Shown piece after piece: positions 48,239 to 57,011 of a stretch of 64,000 bases of DNA. The notes beneath the pieces were generated by a model, which made no database searches, had not been told where the DNA came from, and worked only from the letters and a program-made list of their open reading frames with translations. A program made the translations under genes and the position numbers. This stretch comes from Bizionia argentinensis JUB59 (GTDB taxonomy: Bacteria > Bacteroidota > Bacteroidia > Flavobacteriales > Flavobacteriaceae), in the NCBI RefSeq assembly GCF_000224335.1, contig NZ_AFXZ01000034.1, forward strand, positions 1 through 64,000, given 5' to 3'. Numbering within the stretch: position 1 is the first letter of the stretch; each line of letters begins with the position of its first letter.

Positions 48239-48475
48239 ATGAAAAATGTATTTTTTGCACTAGCTCTTATGCTAGTAGGAACTTTTGCTTTTGCAGAACC
48301 TGCTAATTACGATGTTGATTTAATTGAAAGGATGGGGATTTGTACTGTTACTATTACCGAGAATAATAGTGACGGAACTATAAACACATATAGTTATCAG
48401 TTTGAATCTTCATCAGCTCAAGATTGTAATAATGCAGGTCAAGCAATTTTACAGGCTCACATAAACAAGCGGTAG
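48239..48475 (+). CDS. Small secreted protein with two cysteines
   Basis: 78 residues. The signal peptide is MKNVFFALALMLVGTFAFA, leaving a mature peptide of about 59 residues with Cys35 and Cys63 that could form one disulfide. Not recognised. It begins the locus that also holds the GLPGLI protein, a broken GLPGLI gene and a large outer-membrane protein, all on the plus strand. A stem (48489-48528) separates it from the GLPGLI gene. Confidence 0.65.
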   Translation: MKNVFFALALMLVGTFAFAEPANYDVDLIERMGICTVTITENNSDGTINTYSYQFESSSAQDCNNAGQAILQAHINKR

Positions 48476-48488
48476 TAGGACGAAAAAC

Positions 48489-48528
48489 TAACCCTAGGTG
48501 TTGTTCTATTATATATCATCTAGGGTTA
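48489..48528 (+). terminator. Intercistronic hairpin between the secreted peptide and GLPGLI genes
   Basis: TAACCCTAG and CTAGGGTTA pair perfectly over 9 bp around a 22 nt loop. There is no T-run after it (AATATTAAAA), so it is more likely an mRNA-stabilising or attenuating stem that raises the level of the first gene relative to the next. Confidence 0.4.
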
Positions 48529-48541
48529 AATATTAAAATCT

Positions 48542-49339
48542 ATGAAAAAAAATATTATAAATATAATTATACTATTGTTGACCGTGTTTTCATACAGTCA
48601 AAACACAAAATATTTTGAAGCTGAATATAATATATATTATAACACAGATATACCACAGACTCGAAAAGCTAAACTACAAATTGACAAAGTAAATAAACAA
48701 TCCATATTCATTATTGGAAAAACTAATGAGAGTGATTCAAAATCAAGTGTTTCGGCAACTGATAATGGTCTTAATTACACTATTAAATATGAGGATTTAG
48801 ATAGGTTTATTGAAATGGATTTCGGTAATTTAAAAATACACTCAAAAGAAACACATAGAGGAAAAACATATTATGTCCAAGACACTATTTCTACTTTAAA
48901 TTGGGATTTAAGGTATAACGATGAAAAGAAAATAGGTTCTTTATTATGCAAAAAGGCAACTACAGATTATAGAGGTAGAAAATATACAGCTTGGTACGCT
49001 TTAGAAATCCCTTTAGCATATGGACCATATAAATTTCACGGTTTGCCTGGTCTTATCGCTAGTATTAGTGATAGTTCAAATACTTTTATTTGGACAATAG
49101 TTTCCTATAAACTAAAATCTGTAAAACCTGATTTTAAAAATGATGAAAAGCTCAAACCATTAATAAGCGCACAAAAATATTATAGTGAAATAAGATACCC
49201 TTTAGGTTCAGAGAAAGAGAGTATCTTTCAGTCTAAATTACCAAAAGGTATAAAGTTAATATCAGCAACTTCAGATGCACATATTAGAAAAGGTGTTGAA
49301 ATAAAATTTGAATGGGAAGAAGAAATAAGAGAAGATTAG
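48542..49339 (+). CDS. GLPGLI family protein
   Basis: 265 residues with a signal peptide (ILLLTVFSYSQ). The family name motif GPYKFHGLPGLI is at about residues 161-172, preceded by WYALEIPLAY. This Bacteroidota family of exported proteins is usually encoded next to TonB-like outer-membrane proteins, as here, and its function is unknown. It is followed by a broken second GLPGLI gene and then the outer-membrane protein gene. Confidence 0.9.
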   Translation: MKKNIINIIILLLTVFSYSQNTKYFEAEYNIYYNTDIPQTRKAKLQIDKVNKQSIFIIGKTNESDSKSSVSATDNGLNYTIKYEDLDRFIEMDFGNLKIHSKETHRGKTYYVQDTISTLNWDLRYNDEKKIGSLLCKKATTDYRGRKYTAWYALEIPLAYGPYKFHGLPGLIASISDSSNTFIWTIVSYKLKSVKPDFKNDEKLKPLISAQKYYSEIRYPLGSEKESIFQSKLPKGIKLISATSDAHIRKGVEIKFEWEEEIRED

Positions 49340-49360
49340 TCTTTGGTTTCACGCTCTTTA

Positions 49361-49689
49361 CTTTTACTTCAAAATATGTCTTTATCACAAATTAAGATAT
49401 TTGGCCCTTGGAAATTTAAAGGTTTACCAGGACTAATATTGGAGTTATATAATATTAATGATACATCCATTCATCATTGGGTTGCAAAAAAATAATAATA
49501 TATCCAAATAACAAGGAAGTCGATTATGGTGATGATAACGATTTGCGAGTTGCTGAATTTAAAGATGTTATATCAGGTATGGAAGAACAAATAAAAAGAA
49601 TGCAGTCTAGAGTGCCACAAGGTGTTTCTGTCTCTGAAACCAAAATTACTAGAACTGGTATTGAAAAGGATTACGAATGGGAAAAATAA
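49361..49689 (+). pseudogene. Broken second GLPGLI gene (C-terminal part)
   Basis: In one frame LSQIKIFGPWKFKGLPGLIL and ELYNINDTSIHHWVAKK run into a stop at a run of seven A residues (about 49486-49492). One more A would continue into the frame of IIIYPNNKEVDYGDDNDLRV, which stays open to GIEKDYEWEK at 49689. This is the GLPGLI core and C-terminus of a second family member, without its N-terminal half and with a one-base homopolymer shift. The tail, open from 49477, overlaps the next ATG by 13 nt. Confidence 0.75.
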
Positions 49690-52337
49690 TTTATTTACAA
49701 ATAATCATTTTATTTTCACCCACAATTTTGTTTTCACAATCTAAGATATTTGGTTCAATAAAAGATAATGCTGATAGCTTATATTCGGTAAGTGTTATTC
49801 TAAAAGATAGTGTATCAAAAACTATTATTGCTTACACCTATTCTGATGATAAAGGTAATTATGTATTAAAAACAAACAAATACGGTAAATTCAATTTAGT
49901 ATTTACGTCACTTGGCTATGAATCAAAAACAGCTTCTTTAGTTCTAAATTCAGAACAAAATGAACTTAACATTGATGTTGTTTTAAAAGGTAAACCTATG
50001 AACTTGGATGAAGTTATTATTCAAGCAGATAGACCTATGTCCATAAAAGAAGATACTATTAATTTTAAAACCAAATACTTTGTAAACGGAACGGAACAAA
50101 CAGTTGAGGATTTACTTAAAAAAATTCCAGGATTACAAATAGATAGTGAGGGTACTATTAAAGTAGGAAATCAAGAAATTGAAAAACTAATGATAGATGG
50201 CGATGATCTTTTTGAAAAAGGTTATAAAATTCTGTCCAAGAATATGCCTGCTTATGCTATTGAAGAAGTTGAAGTACTTAAAAATTATTCTAATAACCGA
50301 CTATTAAAAGGAGTTGAAGAAAGTAATAAAGTAGCTTTGAACTTAAAACTCGATGAAAAATCCAAACGTATTTGGTTTGGTAATATTGAAACAAGTATTG
50401 GAAACGATAATTTTTACCAGCTAAAAGGAAATTTAATGAATTTTGGTAAAAAGAATAAATATTATTTTTTTACTAACCTTAATAACATTGGTTATAATGC
50501 AATTGGAGATATAGAGGGTTTGATTAGACCGTTTCGTATCAATGAGCCTGCAAGTATTGGCGATAATCAAAGTGTAAGTTCATTAATTAATTTATCGGCA
50601 GACAATATTAGCTTTAAGAAACGTAGAACTAATTTTAATAATGCCGAATTAGTATCACTAAATGCGATATTTAATCCAACCGAAAAACTAAAAATTAAAA
50701 CACTAGGTTTCTTTAATTGGGATGAAACCGATTTTTTTAGAAATAGTGTAGATGTTACTGCTGTTAATGGAACAAATTTTACAAACACCGAAGATTTTGA
50801 ACTACGTAATAAAAATAGAGTTGCTTTTGGAAAACTAGATGTTACTTACAATATTTCTAAAACTAAAATGTTAGAGGCTACTACAAAATATAATAATGGA
50901 GATTTTAATGACAGCTCTAATTTAATCTTTAATGGTAATTCTACTATTGAGAATCTAGAACACCAAAACACACTTTTCGACCAAAAAATAAATTACACAA
51001 ATAGATTTAAAGACAAAAAGGTTTTTTTACTCACAGGGCGTTTTATTGATGAAAAAACACCTAAAAATTACTCTGTTAATCAATTCTTCTATCAGGATTT
51101 ATTTCCTTCTATTAGTAATGCTAACAATGTAAAACAGCAAAGCACAAATAAAATGCAATTTGCAGGTATTAATGCACATTTGCTAGACCGTAAAACTAAC
51201 GGACATTTATTAGAATTGCAACTTGGAAATGAATTTAGAAGAGATAGGTTATCAGCTACATTTTCGCTTTTAGAAGATGATTTAATCCTAGAAAAACCAA
51301 ATGGTTATCAAAACCAGGCAACCTATCAAGTTAACGACTTATATTTAAAAAGTAAATACCGCTTAAAAATTAATGATTTTGGAATTATTGGAAAACTTAA
51401 CGTTCATCAACGGTTTAATCGTTTAGAAAATAATGGCGTATCCAGTAGCCAAAGTCCATTTTTCGTAAATCCAAGTTTAGGTTTTGACTGGAAAATTAAT
51501 GACAACAACAAGATTACTTCTTCTTACTCTTACAACACAAAAAATGCAGGAGTTTTAGATCTTTTTAGTGATTTTGTATTGACTAGTTTTCGCTCATTTA
51601 CCAAGGGAGCAGATGATTTTAATCAATTAAACGCTTCGAGTTTAGTTTTAAACTACCAGCTTGGAAATTGGAGTGACCGTTTTTTTGCGAATACATTTAT
51701 TCTGTACAACAAAAATCACGATTTCTTTTCAACAAATACAACATTAAATCAAAACTATACGCTGTCGGAAAAAATACTAATTAAAGACCGTGAATTTATA
51801 AGTGTTAATTCTAACCTTGACTATTATTTTAAATTCATATCTTCTAATCTAAAACTAGATTTAGGCTATTCTAAAAGTGAATTTAAGAACATTATAAATA
51901 GTTCAGACTTGCGACAAGTAACGTCATTCAGTTACAATTATGGTTTAGAATTACGTTCAGGCTTTAGTGGTGTTTTTAACTACCATATTGGCACAAAATG
52001 GAATACAACGGAAATAAAAACAACAATTAATAATTCATTCACAGACAACATAAGTTTTCTAGATTTATCCTTTGTATTTAATAAAAAACTAGATTTTCAA
52101 TTACAATCGGAACGTTATTATTTTGGAAATCTAGAATCAGATAACATATATTACTTCTTGGACTTTGATGCAAGATACAAACTCATTGAAAACAAACTGA
52201 CTTTAGGACTTAATGGAAAAAACCTATTTAATACTGAAAAATTCAGGAGTTTTTCGGTCAGCGACATTGGAAGTTCAACGACCGAATATAGATTAATGCC
52301 AAGGTTTGTGCTTTTAAAATTAGAATATAGATTTTAA
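49677..52337 (+). CDS. TonB-receptor-like outer-membrane protein paired with GLPGLI
   Basis: 886 residues. A signal peptide (IIILFSPTILFSQ) is followed by a carboxypeptidase-regulatory-like domain (IFGSIKDNADSLYSVSVILK, about residues 23-110). A plug region follows (NLDEVIIQADRPMSIKEDTI, VEDLLKKIPGLQIDSEGTIK, residues 115-215), then a long beta-barrel ending PRFVLLKLEYRF with terminal Phe. No TonB box was seen. The ATG lies inside the end of the broken GLPGLI frame, so it was translationally coupled to it. Confidence 0.85.
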   Translation: MGKIIYLQIIILFSPTILFSQSKIFGSIKDNADSLYSVSVILKDSVSKTIIAYTYSDDKGNYVLKTNKYGKFNLVFTSLGYESKTASLVLNSEQNELNIDVVLKGKPMNLDEVIIQADRPMSIKEDTINFKTKYFVNGTEQTVEDLLKKIPGLQIDSEGTIKVGNQEIEKLMIDGDDLFEKGYKILSKNMPAYAIEEVEVLKNYSNNRLLKGVEESNKVALNLKLDEKSKRIWFGNIETSIGNDNFYQLKGNLMNFGKKNKYYFFTNLNNIGYNAIGDIEGLIRPFRINEPASIGDNQSVSSLINLSADNISFKKRRTNFNNAELVSLNAIFNPTEKLKIKTLGFFNWDETDFFRNSVDVTAVNGTNFTNTEDFELRNKNRVAFGKLDVTYNISKTKMLEATTKYNNGDFNDSSNLIFNGNSTIENLEHQNTLFDQKINYTNRFKDKKVFLLTGRFIDEKTPKNYSVNQFFYQDLFPSISNANNVKQQSTNKMQFAGINAHLLDRKTNGHLLELQLGNEFRRDRLSATFSLLEDDLILEKPNGYQNQATYQVNDLYLKSKYRLKINDFGIIGKLNVHQRFNRLENNGVSSSQSPFFVNPSLGFDWKINDNNKITSSYSYNTKNAGVLDLFSDFVLTSFRSFTKGADDFNQLNASSLVLNYQLGNWSDRFFANTFILYNKNHDFFSTNTTLNQNYTLSEKILIKDREFISVNSNLDYYFKFISSNLKLDLGYSKSEFKNIINSSDLRQVTSFSYNYGLELRSGFSGVFNYHIGTKWNTTEIKTTINNSFTDNISFLDLSFVFNKKLDFQLQSERYYFGNLESDNIYYFLDFDARYKLIENKLTLGLNGKNLFNTEKFRSFSVSDIGSSTTEYRLMPRFVLLKLEYRF

Positions 52338-52363
52338 CAAAGAAACTGATAGAAAACGGCGTA

Positions 52364-53467
52364 CTATTTCAGCCATTCCGCAATAAACAAGTTCGTATCA
52401 CGCCCTCCGTTATTATTTCTATTGGAAGAAAAAATTAGCTTTTTACCATCGTTAGAAAATACAGGAAAAGCATCAAAGGTTTCACTGTGTGTTATGCGTT
52501 CTAAATTGCTGCCATCAATATCAATCATATACAAGTTAAATGGGAAACCGCGCTCGGATTCGTGGTTAGAAGAGAACAAAATTTTCTCACCACTTGGATG
52601 AAAAAACGGACTCCAATTGGCATTTCCTAAATCGGTTAATTGGCGTAAATCACTACCATCTGCATTACAAATATAAAGCTCCATATTAGTCGGTTGCACT
52701 AAACCTTCAGCCAATAAATTTTTGTATTCTTTAATTTCCGCTTCCGTATTTGGTCGTGATGACCGGAAAACAAGTTTTGTGCCATCTGGTGAGAAAAACG
52801 CGCCACCATCATAACCCAATTCAAAAGTAATTTGCTTCACATTAGTCCCATCTAAATTCATAGTGTATAGTTCTAGATCGCCACTTCTATCAGACGTAAA
52901 TACTATTTTATCACCTTGTGGCGAAACGGTTGGTTCGGCATCATAACCGACCTCATTAGTTAATTGAGCAGTGATATTTCCATCTAAATCGGCCACAAAA
53001 ATATCATACGATTCATAAATCGGCCAAATGTATTTACCATCTCTGCGCTCGGGAACTTCCGGGCAATTATCATCTACTAAATGGGTAGAGGCATAAATAA
53101 TATGCTTGTTATCTGGCAAAAAATACGCACATGTGGTACGACCTTTTCCGGTACTTACCATTTGCGGTATTTTGTCCTTAAAAGTGTCCTCTGCATCCAT
53201 AACAAACATCTGGTCGCAATTCAATTCCCATTTTGTGTTATTAGATTGAAATACTAATTGTTTATCATCAAAACTCCAATAAGCTTCTGCGTTATCGCCA
53301 CCAAAAGTGACTTGCTTTAAACTTTTAAAATGTGTTTCTTCAGGATAGATTAAAGTGTCTGTCCATTTAATTACGCTTGTTTCCGCATCGGTATTTTCTT
53401 TCTTATCACTTTTGCATGAAATGGTTAGGACTAAAATAAAGAAGAGGCTAGAAACAAGTGATTTCAT
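52364..53467 (-). CDS. TolB-like PD40 beta-propeller lipoprotein
   Basis: 367 residues from the Met at 53467; the ORF extends upstream to 53494 but the signal begins MKSLVSSLFFILVLTISC. At least five PD40/WD40-like blades are visible: IVFTSDRSGDLELYTMNLDG, LVFRSSRPNTEAEIKEYKNL, ILFSSNHESERGFPFNLYMI, LIFSSNRNNNGGRDTNLFIA. Such propellers bind protein partners in the periplasm; no protease domain is fused here. It diverges from the M28 peptidase 63 nt away. Confidence 0.88.
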   Translation of the reverse strand: MKSLVSSLFFILVLTISCKSDKKENTDAETSVIKWTDTLIYPEETHFKSLKQVTFGGDNAEAYWSFDDKQLVFQSNNTKWELNCDQMFVMDAEDTFKDKIPQMVSTGKGRTTCAYFLPDNKHIIYASTHLVDDNCPEVPERRDGKYIWPIYESYDIFVADLDGNITAQLTNEVGYDAEPTVSPQGDKIVFTSDRSGDLELYTMNLDGTNVKQITFELGYDGGAFFSPDGTKLVFRSSRPNTEAEIKEYKNLLAEGLVQPTNMELYICNADGSDLRQLTDLGNANWSPFFHPSGEKILFSSNHESERGFPFNLYMIDIDGSNLERITHSETFDAFPVFSNDGKKLIFSSNRNNNGGRDTNLFIAEWLK

Positions 53468-53530
53468 AATGGGTTTATTATATTTAATTGCCATTAATTG
53501 TTTATTTTAGTTAAAAATAACATTAAAATC

Positions 53531-54754
53531 ATGAAGAAAATAGCGTTAATCGTAATTTTTATATCGTTTTTAGGATGTAAAAAGGATTACAAACCAGAAA
53601 ATAGATTAAAGGATGATGTTGCTTTTTTAGCGGATGATAAGTTAGAAGGTCGTAAAACGGGCAGCAAAGGTGAAAAGGAAGCCGCTGCTTATATTGTTAA
53701 GCGTTTTGAGGAAATAGGCTTGAAAGGAAAAGGAACCAATAATTTCTATCAGACGTTTACTTTCAAACCAAAAACGGATCCGCACGGCGAAGTCTCGTTT
53801 ACAGAAAACAGTCAAGATAGCACTATAACTGGAACTAACGTTTTAGCCTATATAGATAATCAAGCTGAAAACACCATCATAATCGGTGCGCATTATGATC
53901 ATTTAGGTTATGGTGGTGAAGGCTCTTTGTATAAAGGAGAAAAAGCTATTCATAATGGCGCAGATGATAACGCGAGTGGTGTGGCTGTTATGCTAAATTT
54001 GGCTGGGAAACTAAAAGAAACCAATACTAGCAATAACTATTTATTCATGGCTTTTTCAGGCGAAGAAATGGGCTTGTTAGGCTCTAATTACTTCGCTAAA
54101 AACCCAACTATTAATAGTAAGGCGGTTTCCTATATGATTAATATGGATATGGTGGGCCGCTTAAACCAAGATAGTACTTTGGCGGTTTACGGCACCGGAA
54201 CATCTCAAGTTTTTAAGGATGTTTTAGCAGCGAAAAACACGAATTTTAAATTGGTTGAAGAAGAGTCGGGTGTTGGGCCGAGTGATCATACCTCGTTTTA
54301 CTTAATCGATATTCCTGTGTTACACTTTTTTACGGGTCAGCATGAAGATTATCACAAACCTGGTGATGATGCAGACAAGTTGAATTACAAAGGCATGGAA
54401 ACCATTTCAGCTTATATTTACGATTTGATTACTGATTTAGATGATAATGGAAAATTAGCATTCACAAAAACAAAAAATGATAGTCAAGAATTACCACGGT
54501 TTAAAGTCGGATTAGGTGTAATTCCCGATTATTTATATGATGGACAAGGCATGCGTATTGATGGTATTAGCAAAGATAAAGCTGCAGAAAAAGCGGGCTT
54601 GCAAAAAGGCGATATAGTAGTTAAATTAGGTGATAGCACCATTATTGATATGATGAGTTATATGCGCGCTTTATCTGCTTTTGAAGCAGGTGATAGCACG
54701 AAAGTTACTATTATCAGAGCTGGAAAGGAATTAAAAGCGGGTTTAAAATTTTAA
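53531..54754 (+). CDS. M28 family metallopeptidase with PDZ domain, lipoprotein
   Basis: 407 residues from the Met at 53531, which begins the lipoprotein signal (MKKIALIVIFISFLGC). The zinc-binding residues are in IIIGAHYDHLGYGGEG, NGADDNASGVAVML, FSGEEMGLLGS and MVGRLNQDS, matching the M28 pattern of two-zinc aminopeptidases. The C-terminal third is a PDZ domain (GMRIDGISKDKAAEKAGLQK). It probably degrades peptides in the periplasm or outside the cell. Confidence 0.92.
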   Translation: MKKIALIVIFISFLGCKKDYKPENRLKDDVAFLADDKLEGRKTGSKGEKEAAAYIVKRFEEIGLKGKGTNNFYQTFTFKPKTDPHGEVSFTENSQDSTITGTNVLAYIDNQAENTIIIGAHYDHLGYGGEGSLYKGEKAIHNGADDNASGVAVMLNLAGKLKETNTSNNYLFMAFSGEEMGLLGSNYFAKNPTINSKAVSYMINMDMVGRLNQDSTLAVYGTGTSQVFKDVLAAKNTNFKLVEEESGVGPSDHTSFYLIDIPVLHFFTGQHEDYHKPGDDADKLNYKGMETISAYIYDLITDLDDNGKLAFTKTKNDSQELPRFKVGLGVIPDYLYDGQGMRIDGISKDKAAEKAGLQKGDIVVKLGDSTIIDMMSYMRALSAFEAGDSTKVTIIRAGKELKAGLKF

Positions 54755-54903
54755 AACACATGCTTTTAAAAAGTAAATAGATGTTTTTGAATGCCAAAGA
54801 ATGGAGTCTCGGCCTATCAATTCATGAAAGTGCATTCTTTATTACGCATTAATAATTCATAACCATTGTTGTAGAACACTTAAAAAAAACCAATCGTAAT
54901 AAA

Positions 54904-55383
54904 ATGAGCATCTATTTAAGCAAAAGTTCCGTTTTCGTGAAAATCGCCACAATTGGCACTATAATTTTATTGGCAATAATTGCATTAACTTTAATTACTA
55001 CAAATAAAAATTACGGAGTAATCGGTGGAATTATTTTGGGCATATTAATTTCAGGAACTGTATTTTATTTTTATGCCAATTCATTGGACAAAATAATTCT
55101 TGAAAAGGACGTCATTATTTTGAAGAAAAATATTGGTCAAATAAATATTCCAAATTCTCATATTGTAGAAGTCCAAAAATTAGGATATTCAAATTTGACC
55201 ATGACTTATGGAAGTAAAGGGGTTTTTGGATTTATCGGGAATACGATGGACGATTCTGTCAGCTTCGTAAAAGACAGAAGAAATATGATTCGAATAACAA
55301 CGAAAAATAAAAAGTACATTTTAAGTTCGGAAAGATTGGACGAATTAGTGAATGAAATAAAAACGCGCTATAAAAACGTATAA
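54904..55383 (+). CDS. Small membrane protein with PH-like C-terminal domain
   Basis: 159 residues with two N-terminal membrane helices (about residues 13-30 and 36-55). A hydrophilic domain follows that begins DKIILEKDVIILKKNIGQIN and IPNSHIVEVQKLG, like bacterial pleckstrin-homology-type domains. It ends in IKTRYKNV. Not assigned to a named family. It stands alone between two gaps of 150 and 370 bp. Confidence 0.6.
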   Translation: MSIYLSKSSVFVKIATIGTIILLAIIALTLITTNKNYGVIGGIILGILISGTVFYFYANSLDKIILEKDVIILKKNIGQINIPNSHIVEVQKLGYSNLTMTYGSKGVFGFIGNTMDDSVSFVKDRRNMIRITTKNKKYILSSERLDELVNEIKTRYKNV

Positions 55384-55557
55384 AAATTCGGCTTGTGCTT
55401 AATCGCATGATAATCGCCTTTTTTCCGGCCTAAGATTCTTACACAAATCTGTTGTGCGATTAAACTATGTTGTACTTCACGTAATCTATTGTAAATAAGC
55501 GTGTTTTAAAGTTCTTAATGAAGACCTTCTGCTTTTTGTTAGCAACTAGAGACCTTT

Positions 55558-55690
55558 TGAAATATGTGAATTTGGAATGATTCTTTATTTTTAAACACTG
55601 TTTTTCCAGTATTTTACGGTTCAAGACTATGTTCCCTGCCTTGCCGGCAGGCAGTTTGATTCTAAAAGCGCAGTGGTCTTGACTCCTTTA
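55558..55690 (+). repeat. Imperfect ~135-140 bp repeat R1, upstream of dusB
   Basis: It starts TGAAATATGTGAATTT and includes TTTACGGTTC, the GC-rich palindromic core CCTGCCTTGCCGGCAGG, and GGTCTTGA near its end. The same order occurs in R2 (56861-57003) on the other side of dusB, with substitutions and small indels. The core can form a stem. Confidence 0.65.
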
Positions 55691-55724
55691 TTGGACAATA
55701 GTGATACATAACTTTAAAAAATCG

Positions 55725-55732
55725 TAATTTTG
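55725..55732 (+). promoter_or_regulatory. -7 promoter box for dusB
   Basis: TAATTTTG fits TAnnTTTG and ends 17 nt before the TTG start codon of dusB, supporting that start. Confidence 0.55.
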
Positions 55733-55749
55733 CCAAAAATAAGAGACAC

Positions 55750-56745
55750 TTGGTAAAAATAGGTAACATAGAACTTCCCAACTTTCCACTGCTTTTAGCA
55801 CCGATGGAAGATGTAAGCGATCCACCGTTTCGTGCGTTGTGTAAAGAGCAAGGCGCCGATGTGGTGTATACCGAATTCATTTCTAGTGAAGGTTTAATTC
55901 GTGATGCTGCTAAAAGCATCATGAAATTAGACATTTATGAAAAGGAACGCCCAGTTGGTATTCAAATATTTGGTGCCAATTTGGAAAGCATGTTGCAAAC
56001 CATTGATATTGTTGAAAAATCTAATCCAGATATTATCGATATCAATTTTGGTTGTCCTGTTAAAAAAGTGGTGAGTAAAGGCGCTGGTGCTGGTATTTTA
56101 AAAGATGTCTGCTTGATGGAAAAACTCACCGCCGAAATGGTGAAGCGTACCAATTTGCCTGTTACCGTAAAAACCCGTTTGGGGTGGGATCATGATTCTA
56201 TTCGTATTTTAGAAGTTGCCGAGCGCTTGCAAGACGTGGGCTGTCAAGCCATATCCATTCATGGTCGTACACGTGCACAAATGTATAAAGGTCAAGCCGA
56301 TTGGCGACCAATTGCTGAAGTAAAAAACAATCCACGTATGCATATTCCTGTTTTTGGCAATGGCGATGTGGATACGCCAGAACGCGCCATGGAAATGCGT
56401 GACGTTTACGGTTTAGATGGTTGCATGATTGGTCGTGCAAGTATTGGTAATCCGTGGTTTTTTAAGCAGGTGAAGCACTTTTTTAGTACCGGTGAACATT
56501 TGGGTCCGATTACTATTGAAGAGCGTGTAGACGCTGCTAGGCGTCATTTACAAATGGCCATTGATTGGAAAGGTGAAAAGTTAGGCGTTTTTGAAACCAG
56601 ACGTCATTATACTAACTATTTTAAGGGGATCCCTAATTTTAAAGAATACCGAATGAAAATGGTAACAAGTGATCATTCTGTTGATGTTTTTGCGGCTTTT
56701 GATGAGGTCCTTAATAACTTTTCAGACTATCAATTTATTCAATAA
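55750..56745 (+). CDS. dusB: tRNA-dihydrouridine synthase
   Basis: 331 residues; FMN enzyme that reduces uridine in tRNA D-loops. The start is a TTG codon (55750), giving VKIGNIELPNFPLLLAPMED directly; no ATG lies upstream in frame near the promoter box. The motif FGCPVKKVVSKGAGAGIL holds the catalytic Cys, KTRLGWDHDS and ISIHGRTRAQMYKGQADW bind the substrate phosphates, and FGNGDVDTPERAMEM is the FMN-binding loop. Two related repeats flank the gene. Confidence 0.92.
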   Translation: MVKIGNIELPNFPLLLAPMEDVSDPPFRALCKEQGADVVYTEFISSEGLIRDAAKSIMKLDIYEKERPVGIQIFGANLESMLQTIDIVEKSNPDIIDINFGCPVKKVVSKGAGAGILKDVCLMEKLTAEMVKRTNLPVTVKTRLGWDHDSIRILEVAERLQDVGCQAISIHGRTRAQMYKGQADWRPIAEVKNNPRMHIPVFGNGDVDTPERAMEMRDVYGLDGCMIGRASIGNPWFFKQVKHFFSTGEHLGPITIEERVDAARRHLQMAIDWKGEKLGVFETRRHYTNYFKGIPNFKEYRMKMVTSDHSVDVFAAFDEVLNNFSDYQFIQ

Positions 56746-56860
56746 TAATAATAATAATCTGATTAAAAGCTGTTGTATTTCAATTAATCTATAAAGAATA
56801 AGGGTTTTTAGATGTTTTCATGAAATTATCCTACTTTTTATTTTTTTGATTGAAACATCC

Positions 56861-57003
56861 TGAAATATGTGAATTTAGAATGATCTTTAATCATTAATTT
56901 CTACAACTTCAGTTATTTACGGTTCTAGTCTATTATCCCTGCCTTGCCGGCAGGGCAGACTCTATAAGTCCCGAGAGTTTTCGGGACGGTCTTGATCCTT
57001 CTT
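56861..57003 (+). repeat. Imperfect ~140 bp repeat R2, downstream of dusB
   Basis: Second copy of R1: TGAAATATGTGAATTT, then TTTACGGTTC, then CCCTGCCTTGCCGGCAGG, and GGTCTTGA. It carries an added palindrome TCCCGAGAGTTTTCGGGA between the core and the end, and may serve as a terminator for dusB and the convergent permease gene. Confidence 0.65.
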
Positions 57004-57011
57004 AAACAGAA

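Larger units (their letters stand above)
55384..55749. other. 366 bp gap holding a repeat and the dusB promoter
   Basis: No gene seen. It contains repeat R1 (55558-55690) and a -7 box for dusB (55725-55732). The first part (55384-55550) is AT-rich with no recognised feature. Confidence 0.5.
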
